Notes under the pieces: model-generated
Database searches by the model: none
The model's input: the letters and a program-made list of their open reading frames with translations, nothing else
What the model was told of the DNA's origin: nothing
Shown: positions 54,374-62,312 of the stretch, piece after piece
Position numbering within the stretch: the first letter of the stretch is position 1
Layout of the letters: every line of letters begins with the position of its first letter
Assembly: GCF_012849095.1 (NCBI RefSeq)
Contig: NZ_CP051680.1
Location: forward strand, 7,606,001-7,670,000
Source of the DNA: Cohnella herbarum
Lineage (GTDB): Bacteria; Bacillota; Bacilli; Paenibacillales; Paenibacillaceae
Reading direction: 5' to 3'
DNA length: 64,000 nucleotides
Made by a program: the position numbers and the translations under genes

Positions 54374-55171
54374 ATGAACATCCGAATTCAAGACGTCATC
54401 CATGCGCTCGCCGCGCAGATCGGAGAGATCCCCAACAGCGTTGACCGGTTGATCGCTGGGAACCCGTTGTCGGAAGTTAAGGGAATCGTCGTGGCGTTCA
54501 TGGCGACTCGGCGCGTCTTGGAGCAAGCCCGGATATGGGGGGCCAATCTGGTCGTTACGCACGAAGGAGTGTTCTATAGTCATCGCGAAACAGGAGAAAC
54601 CTGTTCGGATCATGAGTCTGTGCATGCCGATAAGAAGCGGTTCATCGAAGATAGCGGGATCGCGATTTATCGTTTGCATGATTCATTGCATAGGGCTAGC
54701 CCGGACGGGATCATGGAAGGGCTCATTCAAGCGCTGGATTGGCAGGAGCATAAAATCGAACATTTTCCCGCCGCATCAGTGGTCCATCTGCCGGCTAGCA
54801 CCGTTGGAGTCGTCGCGGAACATGTCAAGCAACGGTTAGGTCTCGCTACCCTTCGCCTTGCAGGCGACTTAGCGATGCCATGCCGCCGAGTCGGTCTATT
54901 AGTGGGATATCGTGGCGGGATTGAGCATTCTGTTCCCCTGTTCGAGAAGCATAACGTGGATTTGGTTGCCTACGGAGAAGGACCGGAATGGGAGACGCCG
55001 GAGTACGTGAGGGATGCAATCGAGATCGGACGTCGCCAGGCGTTACTCGTTCTGGGCCATCTAGAAAGCGAACAACCGGGGATGAGGCTGCTGGCTGATC
55101 GTCTAGGCGTTCTTTTCCCTTCCGTTCCCGTTCGTTTTTGTCCCGTGGAATCGGTTTTCAAGGCTGTTTAA
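54374..55171 (+). CDS. Nif3-like dinuclear metal-centre protein (DUF34 family)
   Basis: The 265-residue protein has the Nif3/YqfO pattern: the metal histidines in LVVTHEGVFYSHRE, an Asp in IYRLHDSLH and Glu/His in LVLGHLESEQPGM. The family binds two metal ions; its function is unclear, and GTP cyclohydrolase-type roles have been suggested. It is the last gene of the glucuronoxylan operon (11 bases after the SDR), an unusual place for a normally housekeeping family. Confidence 0.88.
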   Translation: MNIRIQDVIHALAAQIGEIPNSVDRLIAGNPLSEVKGIVVAFMATRRVLEQARIWGANLVVTHEGVFYSHRETGETCSDHESVHADKKRFIEDSGIAIYRLHDSLHRASPDGIMEGLIQALDWQEHKIEHFPAASVVHLPASTVGVVAEHVKQRLGLATLRLAGDLAMPCRRVGLLVGYRGGIEHSVPLFEKHNVDLVAYGEGPEWETPEYVRDAIEIGRRQALLVLGHLESEQPGMRLLADRLGVLFPSVPVRFCPVESVFKAV

Positions 55172-55259
55172 TTTATAGTTTCGATTTTTTAATAGTGCGA
55201 ATCCTTTGGCGAATTGATTCGTATATCCTTTCATGTACCAATACTTATGAAGGGTCGGG

Positions 55260-56051
55260 ATGAGAAGGATGTCATTTTTCGGAAGAATGTTGGCAAGCGT
55301 AGGAATCGGTTCGGCGAAAGTGGATACGGTGCTTGAGAAATCATCCTACTATCCTGGAGAAGAAGTACGCGGCGTCGTCCGGATTCAGGGCGGATCGATC
55401 GAGCAAAAAGTGGATGGCATCCTGTTATCGGTAATGACCACGTATCTCCAAGAAATGAACGACACGAAAATACACAAAAATTCGGAAATCAGCAGCATCC
55501 GCGTTTCCCAGCCTATAACGATCGGCGTCGAAGAGTTCAAGGAAATTCCGTTTACTTTCGTCCTTCCGGGGAATACTCCGCTTACTCTGGGGCGGACTCC
55601 GGTATGGATCAAGACGGCGGCGGACATTCAATCCGCAGTAGATCCTACCGATGCGGACCACATTCAAGTAGAACCTTCGGATCATCAGCAAACCGTGCTG
55701 GATGCGATCGATACCCTCGGGTTCCGGTTGAAAAATGCCGAATCGTTGTACGCTCCTCGCATGCGCGCCGCGTTGCCTTTCGTTCAAGAATTCGAATGGG
55801 TGCCGACGAGCGGACGTTACCGCGGCAGATTGGATGAGCTCGAACTTATCTTCCTTAACAATCGGCCTGATGGAGTGGATTTGCTGTTGCAAATCGATCG
55901 CAAGGCTACCGGTTTCATGAGCATGCTCGCTGAGTCGATGGACGTGGACGAGAGCTTCGTAAGGATATCGCTTAACGCTAACGAGTTAAATGCCGGCTAT
56001 TCGCGGATTGCGGACATCCTGGATTCGGTTATTTCGAAATATTCTCACTGA
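55260..56051 (+). CDS. spo0M: Sporulation-control protein Spo0M-like
   Basis: The 263-residue protein starts MRRMSFFGRMLASVGIGSAK; relatives usually begin at MSFF, so the ATG at 55269 is an alternative start. The arrestin-like fold with YYPGEEVRGVVRIQGG and EIPFTFVLPGNTPL matches Spo0M. In Bacillus it affects sporulation and binds near the cytoskeleton. It is monocistronic with a strong terminator. Confidence 0.9.
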   Translation: MRRMSFFGRMLASVGIGSAKVDTVLEKSSYYPGEEVRGVVRIQGGSIEQKVDGILLSVMTTYLQEMNDTKIHKNSEISSIRVSQPITIGVEEFKEIPFTFVLPGNTPLTLGRTPVWIKTAADIQSAVDPTDADHIQVEPSDHQQTVLDAIDTLGFRLKNAESLYAPRMRAALPFVQEFEWVPTSGRYRGRLDELELIFLNNRPDGVDLLLQIDRKATGFMSMLAESMDVDESFVRISLNANELNAGYSRIADILDSVISKYSH

Positions 56052-56064
56052 TAGAGCAAGGCCA

Positions 56065-56099
56065 GCCCCGACATCTCAAGCCGAGTGTCGGGGTTTTTC
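56065..56099 (+). terminator. Intrinsic terminator of the Spo0M-like gene
   Basis: Arms CCCCGACA and TGTCGGGG with a 12-base loop are followed by TTTTTCT. Confidence 0.9.
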
Positions 56100-56180
56100 T
56101 ATGCCGATGTTCAATGTATTTTCAGAAAATCCGATAGAAAAGGAGTGACCAACAACAAGAGAACAAGGAGTTATATGATC

Positions 56181-57320
56181 ATGAACAAGTTTTTCGCTAG
56201 CGTTTTGCTTTTGTTTTGCTTCTGTTTCGTTTCTACAGGCTCGGCCTCTACCGGGACCAAATCATTCGGTTACTTGGATCCCGCGACTGCTTCTATTTAT
56301 GTACCAACTACTTTCCTTACCGCAATGGGAGCGAATATAAAGTGGAATTCCACGGATAAACGATTGGGAATCACCCATGGAGAAACCAATCTTGTTCTAT
56401 CGATAGGAAATAAAGAAGCTATCGTCAACAATGAGGGGGTCGCGCTGACGGATGGTGCTTATATCGCGGACGGAGTCAAATACGTGCCGTTGAAATTCGT
56501 TGCCGAGAAACTGAATATGAAGACGACGTGGAACGCGAACTCGGCGTCCGTTAGCGTGACCTCGGGAGAACAAACGGAAGAAATACCCGTCGTCAAGCAA
56601 ACTCAAAATCCGAATCGCGACAAACCGATCAAGACCGAGAAGAGGACGTTTAAGGTTGGACGCAATACGTTTAGCGCTCAAGTGGTTACGATATCCTTGC
56701 TTCACCCCGGCATCGGCTTAAGTATCGGATTGGCGCAGGACGAAATCGGTAAAGTCGAAGACCTTAATAGCATTGCGAAGAAAAACGGTGCTGTAGTCGC
56801 GATTAACGGCAGTTTCTTCGATGCGTATACGGAACAGGCCTTCAAGGTTCCTTACGGTAACGTGATTAGCGAAGGCGAGCATAAGCACAAGAGTTTAAGC
56901 GATCGGAGAACGATGTTCACTTTCGATATGAACAAGCTCGTTAAGCTCATCTCAGGAACGGAATATAAGGAAGACTATAAGCAAATCAAGATCGAAGGCG
57001 GCGTACAAGCGGGCCCTCGGTTGGTGAAGGATGGGATTGTCGCGCTTAATGTCGTGGAGGAAGGGTTTAGAGATCCGAAAATATTAACGGGCGGGGGCGC
57101 GCGCAGCGCGTTAGGCATTACCCGTGACCATAAGCTTATTCTTCTTACGTTGGGCGGAGCGACCATCCCTCAACTCGCGGAAATCATGAAGCAGGCGGGA
57201 GCCCACCAAGCCATGAATCTGGATGGAGGGGCATCGAGCGGATTGTACGCGGACGGGAAGTATTTAACGACGCCTGGACGGAAAATCAGTAATGCTATTT
57301 TGATCAGCTACAAGAAATAA
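56181..57320 (+). CDS. Secreted protein with copper-amine-oxidase N-like domain and NAGPA (phosphodiester glycosidase) domain
   Basis: The ATG at 56181 lies 10 bases after AAGGAG (the ATG at 56175 is only 4 away). The 379-residue protein has a signal peptide (FASVLLLFCFCFVSTGSAS), an N-terminal Cu_amine_oxidN1-type domain (residues about 25-125, IYVPTTFLTAMGANIKWN, YVPLKFVAEKLNMKTTWN) and a C-terminal NAGPA domain (GAVVAINGSFFDAY, GGGARSALGITRD, AMNLDGGASSGLYADG). The NAGPA fold cleaves phosphodiester-linked sugars and is found in cell-wall and exopolysaccharide contexts. The exact substrate is unknown. Confidence 0.88.
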   Translation: MNKFFASVLLLFCFCFVSTGSASTGTKSFGYLDPATASIYVPTTFLTAMGANIKWNSTDKRLGITHGETNLVLSIGNKEAIVNNEGVALTDGAYIADGVKYVPLKFVAEKLNMKTTWNANSASVSVTSGEQTEEIPVVKQTQNPNRDKPIKTEKRTFKVGRNTFSAQVVTISLLHPGIGLSIGLAQDEIGKVEDLNSIAKKNGAVVAINGSFFDAYTEQAFKVPYGNVISEGEHKHKSLSDRRTMFTFDMNKLVKLISGTEYKEDYKQIKIEGGVQAGPRLVKDGIVALNVVEEGFRDPKILTGGGARSALGITRDHKLILLTLGGATIPQLAEIMKQAGAHQAMNLDGGASSGLYADGKYLTTPGRKISNAILISYKK

Positions 57321-57402
57321 TTGGAATTTATTTCATCATCTTAAGGAGATCGACAAGGATTATGTCGAAGATTGGTGAATTAATAGTCTATTATACCAAT
57401 CT

Positions 57403-59232
57403 ATGTCACGGGTGATGACAATTAACAACAACAATCTGCTCTCCGATGTCAGAAACAAGTTGCTTGTGCTAGATTCCTTCTTAAACCTTACTTCCGATGC
57501 CGTGTACGTGATTGATACGGCTGGGAAAGTATTGGAGGTTAATAAGAAGTTCGAGGAGTTTCACGGCTGGACCCGGGATGAAATTATCGGCAATGAAATG
57601 CCTTTAAGTCCCGAAGAGCGGATAAAGGCGCTACAAGTGTTCGAAAGGATTGCCAAGGGAGAGAAAGTAACGGTCATAGAAGCCAAGAAAATCACCAAGA
57701 GCGGCGGGGCGTTCTATACGGACGTTACGATCTCTCCCGTAAACGATGCGGATGGCGCATTGATTGCTCTTATCGTTATCGAGAGGGACATTACTTGCAG
57801 GAAGCTAGCAGAGGAAAAGATTAGGGAGAGCGAGGAACGCTACCGTGTCTTAGTAGAATGTTCCCCGGAGCCGATTGTCGTCCATCAGGGTTTCGTCGTT
57901 GTTTTCGTTAATCCGGCTGCGGTACGACTTATCGGAGCTAACCATCCAGATGAAATCATTGGCCAACGCATTGAGCGCTTCGTACATCCGGATGATCGGC
58001 AAAGTCTGGCGGATGATGTTCATAAGTTTCTTAATGAAGGTAAAGTTCCGGAAAGAAAAGAAGAAAGGCTCATCCGGCTTGACGGCGAAATCATCTATGT
58101 CGACAGCACGATGGTTCAGATCGTATTCCAAGGGGTTAAGTCGGTTCAATTATTATGTCGCGATATAACGGATCGCAAGAAGGCGGTGTCAGAGCTCGAG
58201 GTTAAGGAGCGGGAATACAGCCGCGTGCTTCAGCTATCCCCTGAACCGATTATTTTGCATCAAGCCGGCATCGTTACGTTCATTAATAATAGAGGGATTA
58301 AATTGTTGCGGGGATCAGGGCCGCAAGATTTCGTCGGATATCCGGTGATCGATTTTTTTTGCTCCAGCTACCTCCCCCTCATATTAGAACGGATGGAAAA
58401 AGTCGTTCAAACCAATGATTATATGGATTTTATCGAGATGAAGATTAAATGCTTAGATGGCGAGATCGTAGATGTCGAGGTTTCGTCGGTCTGCGTGCAT
58501 AGGCACATCGGACATCCTATCGTGCAAGTCGTTATTCGTGATTTAACGGAACGGAAAAAAACGGAGGAAATGATACGGAGATCCGACAAGCTATCGATCG
58601 CAGGGGAGCTCGCCGCGGGAGTCGCGCACGAGATTCGGAATCCTCTGACATCGCTGAGAGGATTCATGCAGCTTCTTCGCGAGAAAAATACGGATTACGT
58701 CGATATCATGCTCGGGGAAATCGATCGGATCAATGATATCGTGAACGAGTTTATCGGGATGGCCAAGCCTCAAACTATGCATTTCGTCGTATGCGACCTT
58801 CGGGATTTGATCGAACAAGTCCTTGTATTCATGCAACCTCAGGCGACAATGTTTAACGTGCAGATGAATTTGACGTTACTTTCCCCTCGATTCTCCATAG
58901 AATGCGAACCCAACCAGATTAAGCAAGTGTTCATGAATGTTTTGAAAAACGCAATAGAAGCTATGCCGAATGGCGGGATGGTCGAAATCACGATATATAT
59001 GAAGGATCAGGATACGATTGCGACTAAAATTGCCGATCAAGGAGTCGGAATTCCCGCGGATCGGATGGAGAGAATCGGCGAACCCTTCTTCTCGCTGAAG
59101 GAAAGCGGAACCGGATTAGGTCTTATGATTTGCCATCGAATCGTTGAAGCGCACAAAGGGAAGATCGAGATTCGGAGCATCGTAAACGTGGGGACGACCA
59201 TGGAAGTTGAATTACCGGTTAACAAGGGGTAA
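57403..59232 (+). CDS. PAS-domain sensor histidine kinase (sporulation-kinase-like)
   Basis: The 609-residue protein has no membrane segment and three PAS domains (about 25-140, 145-260, 270-385), then HisKA with VAHEIRNPLTSLRGF (His409) and an ATPase domain with VLKNAIEAMPNGGM and GTGLGLMICHRIVE. This architecture fits KinA/KinE-type orphan kinases that feed the Spo0A phosphorelay in spore formers. No regulator gene is next to it. The start is uncertain (ATG 57403 or 57415), since no good ribosome site is visible. Confidence 0.9.
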   Translation: MSRVMTINNNNLLSDVRNKLLVLDSFLNLTSDAVYVIDTAGKVLEVNKKFEEFHGWTRDEIIGNEMPLSPEERIKALQVFERIAKGEKVTVIEAKKITKSGGAFYTDVTISPVNDADGALIALIVIERDITCRKLAEEKIRESEERYRVLVECSPEPIVVHQGFVVVFVNPAAVRLIGANHPDEIIGQRIERFVHPDDRQSLADDVHKFLNEGKVPERKEERLIRLDGEIIYVDSTMVQIVFQGVKSVQLLCRDITDRKKAVSELEVKEREYSRVLQLSPEPIILHQAGIVTFINNRGIKLLRGSGPQDFVGYPVIDFFCSSYLPLILERMEKVVQTNDYMDFIEMKIKCLDGEIVDVEVSSVCVHRHIGHPIVQVVIRDLTERKKTEEMIRRSDKLSIAGELAAGVAHEIRNPLTSLRGFMQLLREKNTDYVDIMLGEIDRINDIVNEFIGMAKPQTMHFVVCDLRDLIEQVLVFMQPQATMFNVQMNLTLLSPRFSIECEPNQIKQVFMNVLKNAIEAMPNGGMVEITIYMKDQDTIATKIADQGVGIPADRMERIGEPFFSLKESGTGLGLMICHRIVEAHKGKIEIRSIVNVGTTMEVELPVNKG

Positions 59233-59309
59233 TCAGGAACGATGTTGACTGGGATATTACGAGTTTACTATTTATTGCTTTGGTTGATTATCCAATAAAA
59301 TGCAAAGAG

Positions 59310-59343
59310 AAACCCGCGCATTTATTAAATGCCGGGTTTTTTG
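59310..59343 (+). terminator. Intrinsic terminator after the PAS kinase gene
   Basis: Arms AACCCG-GC and GC-CGGGTT with inner ATTTATTAAAT and a TTTTTT tail form a clear hairpin about 80 bases after the stop. Confidence 0.85.
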
Positions 59344-59689
59344 ACATTTAAAAGGCGTTCGTTCGTTTCACTCCAAGAAAGTCCTCAGTCAATTAAAACC
59401 ATATTACTTCTACGTAGGCTTTGGAGTGTCCTGTTCGTCAATCGGTAATTCGCAGTATTTTGCATGATTATATGACAAGTCATGAGTAAAGTCATGCAAA
59501 AAGTAATATGTAAGCTATATGTCAAGTGACGGTAGTCACCATGACTTTTTTGTGGTAATACATGACATTAAGTGAAAAATTTAGTGACCCGTGACAGATT
59601 GACGATGTTACAGTTTGTATATTAATATGGCTCCAGATGATACTTTTTGTATCATTTTGAGTATCAAACCTACGAGAGGAGCTTTAAGA
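59344..59689 (+). promoter_or_regulatory. AT-rich upstream region of the SLH gene with nested TGAC/GTCA dyads
   Basis: There is no gene. A nested dyad runs from TGCATGA (59461) to TCATGCA (59498) and encloses ATGAC-AA-GTCAT. A second dyad is GTGAC-GGTA-GTCAC (59526-59539). Further GTCATG/CATGAC and GTGAC copies lie at about 59551-59610. The repeated short motif on both strands over about 150 bases looks like a cluster of operator sites or a structured leader. The function is unknown. Confidence 0.5.
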
Positions 59690-62242
59690 ATGAAACGCAT
59701 GAGGAAAAGGACAGGACGTAGTATTCCCTTACTTCTGTTGGCAGCATTGCTACTTGCGGTTGCGATTCCCACGGGATTTGCAAACGCCCAATCGTCCGAA
59801 TTGTCCGACATCGAAGGACATTGGGCAGAAGCGGATATCTCCGAATGGTATGAAGCGGGACTGGTGAAAGGGTATTCGGATGGCTCGTTCAGACCGGATG
59901 ATGGAATCACCAGATCGGAATTCGCGGCTTTGGTAAACCGGTCGTTCCAATTGACCGAACCTGCCGCGATATCGTTCAAAGACGTTAAGGAAAGCGCATG
60001 GTACTACAAGGAAATCGCGATTGCGAGCAAAGCCGGATATTTGAATGGTTATTCGGATGGAACGGCCAAACCGATCGCCAACATTTCACGCGAAGAAGCG
60101 GCCGCTATCGTATCCCGGCTTGCATCATTGGAGAAAGACGAGGAAGAAGCTTCCCAGCTTGCCGATTTTACCGCTTTCTCCGGTTGGAGCAAAGGGTACA
60201 TAGGCGCTGTAGCCAAGGCCGGCTTCATTAAGGGTTACTCCGACGGAAGCTTTAAGCCGAAGCAGTCGATCACGAGAGCGGAAACGGTGTTCGCTTTGAA
60301 AAGCGCGTTGAAGGCGAAGGCGCCGAAGGAAAAAGTAACGATCGAAGCTATTAAGGAACAAAGCGTGATCGTGAATTTCACGACTAAGGTCGCCGTGAAA
60401 ACAAAGCCGGAAGACGCGAAGGTTACGGTAAAGAGCAGCGACGACAAAGTGGCGACGGCTACCGTGAACGGCCCGAATATCGAAGTGAAGGGCTTGAAAT
60501 CGGGTGCGGTCAAAATTACCGTAACCGCGAAGAAAGACGGTTATGCCGATGGCCAGCTTACATTCGACGTCAAAGTTAACTATGGTGGAGGAGGAGGAGG
60601 TCCTGGTCCAACTCCAACGCCTACTCCGAACCAAAGACCGGTTATTACGGTCGATGAACGGGACGAATCGAATGACGGGTGGATAAAGCTGAAAGTCGGA
60701 GACAAATTCACGCCTCCCGTAGTAACCGCTGTTGATGCGGAAGATGGCAATATTACGAGCAAGATCGTGAAAACCGGCGAAAATCTAGTCGACACATCCA
60801 AAGTCGGCGAGTACGTCCTTAAATATAACGTAACGGATAGCCGCAATCTGGCCGCGGCGGAACGCATAGTGAGGGTTAAAGTAGAAGCGCCCGCGCCGAA
60901 TGTCGTCAAGGCGGACATAGAGGTAGACGTGGCCGAGGATTTACCGACCTTTAAGGAAATCACTGTTCATTCGGCGGATGTCGGCTCCAAGTTCAAAGTG
61001 GAAGGATCGACTTTGGTTAAGTCCTTCAAGGAGTCTATTACGTTGAATACCGCAGCCGCTACTCTCAAGGTCACGATTCTGGACAACGAAGGCAAGGAGC
61101 TCGGCTTCGTCATCGTTGATGTAGCAGGCGACAACAGGAAGAACTACACGCTCCAGGTGGAAAACCAAAAGCCTGTTATTACGGTCGTTGAACCGGACGG
61201 CAAGAACGATGGCGTCATTACGATTCGGGTAGGGGGGGCCTTCCAGGCTCCCGCAGTAACGGCAAATGATCCCGAGGATGGGGATATCACGAGCCGGATC
61301 GTGAAGACCGGCGAGAATCTAGTGGATACGTCCAAAGTCGGAGACTACGTTCTTACTTATAACGTATCGGATTCGCGTGGTCTCGCGGCAGCTGAACGCA
61401 AAGTGACGGTCAAAGTGATAGCGGCAAACTCGGCAACGGTGAACATTACGGTTGACGTGGCTGAAGAATTGCCAACCCTGAAAAATATTAAGGTAGATTC
61501 GGCGACGGTCGGCGCAAAGTTCAAAGTAGAAGGCTCCGCTCTGGTTAAGCCGTTCGGTGAGTCCATCGCTCTGAACGCTGGCGCAACTACTCTTAAGGTC
61601 ACGATCCTGGATACGAACGGGAATGAAATAGGGTTTGTTATGGCTGACGTAAACGGCGATAACAGCAAAGCCTATACGTTTGAATATGTAGGCGAAGAGC
61701 CGGGAGAGTCGGAGCAAACTGCAACCATTAAGGTAGAAGTCGCGAAAGACTTGCCGACCTTTAAGAACATCACCGTGAAATCGTCGACGGTCGGTGCGAA
61801 GTTTAGGGTGGAAGGCTCGGATCTGGTCAAACCGTTTGGAGAATCGATCACCTTGGTAACTGGGCAAGCCGCACTTATAGTGACGATCTTGGATGCCGAC
61901 GCCAACGAACTGGGCTCCGTAAATGCCGACGTCGCCAACGATAATCAAAAGGACTACGTATTCAAGGCTCCGAATCCAGAGCCGGCGTCTTTGACGGCGA
62001 ACGTGACGGTAGACGTCGCGGAAGACTTGCCTACTTTGAAAAATATCACCGTGAATTCTGCTTCGGCAGGCGTCAAATTCAAAGTGGAAGGCTCCTCATT
62101 GACGAAAGGCTTCGGAGAGAGCATCGCTCTCAATACCGGCTCCAGTACGAGGATCGTTTCGATCCTGGGTGCTTCCGGTAACGTCATTAACTCGTTCACG
62201 ATTGATGTAAGCGCGGACCGTACTCAGGATTACGACGCGTAG
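59690..62242 (+). CDS. SLH-domain surface protein with Ig-like and repeated domains
   Basis: The ATG at 59690 follows GAGAGGAG; the frame opens upstream at 59615 but that lies before the ribosome site. The 850-residue protein has a signal peptide (about 1-38), three SLH repeats (about 40-205; VKGYSDGSFRPDDGITRSEF, LNGYSDGTAKPIANISREE, IKGYSDGSFKPKQSITRAE), a Big-type Ig domain (about 215-290), a GGGGGGPGPTPTPTPN hinge, two DUF5011-like domains (about 318-400 and 490-575) and four copies (from about 408, 583, 679, 770) of a domain with the motif DVAEDLPT and KFKVEGS. It is anchored to secondary wall polymer. No catalytic domain is seen. Confidence 0.9.
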   Translation: MKRMRKRTGRSIPLLLLAALLLAVAIPTGFANAQSSELSDIEGHWAEADISEWYEAGLVKGYSDGSFRPDDGITRSEFAALVNRSFQLTEPAAISFKDVKESAWYYKEIAIASKAGYLNGYSDGTAKPIANISREEAAAIVSRLASLEKDEEEASQLADFTAFSGWSKGYIGAVAKAGFIKGYSDGSFKPKQSITRAETVFALKSALKAKAPKEKVTIEAIKEQSVIVNFTTKVAVKTKPEDAKVTVKSSDDKVATATVNGPNIEVKGLKSGAVKITVTAKKDGYADGQLTFDVKVNYGGGGGGPGPTPTPTPNQRPVITVDERDESNDGWIKLKVGDKFTPPVVTAVDAEDGNITSKIVKTGENLVDTSKVGEYVLKYNVTDSRNLAAAERIVRVKVEAPAPNVVKADIEVDVAEDLPTFKEITVHSADVGSKFKVEGSTLVKSFKESITLNTAAATLKVTILDNEGKELGFVIVDVAGDNRKNYTLQVENQKPVITVVEPDGKNDGVITIRVGGAFQAPAVTANDPEDGDITSRIVKTGENLVDTSKVGDYVLTYNVSDSRGLAAAERKVTVKVIAANSATVNITVDVAEELPTLKNIKVDSATVGAKFKVEGSALVKPFGESIALNAGATTLKVTILDTNGNEIGFVMADVNGDNSKAYTFEYVGEEPGESEQTATIKVEVAKDLPTFKNITVKSSTVGAKFRVEGSDLVKPFGESITLVTGQAALIVTILDADANELGSVNADVANDNQKDYVFKAPNPEPASLTANVTVDVAEDLPTLKNITVNSASAGVKFKVEGSSLTKGFGESIALNTGSSTRIVSILGASGNVINSFTIDVSADRTQDYDA

Positions 62243-62312
62243 AAAGCTTCGGATTAAATGTCATCGTACATTTAATTATAAAAAATCATTGTATAACAGG
62301 GAGGATATTTTC

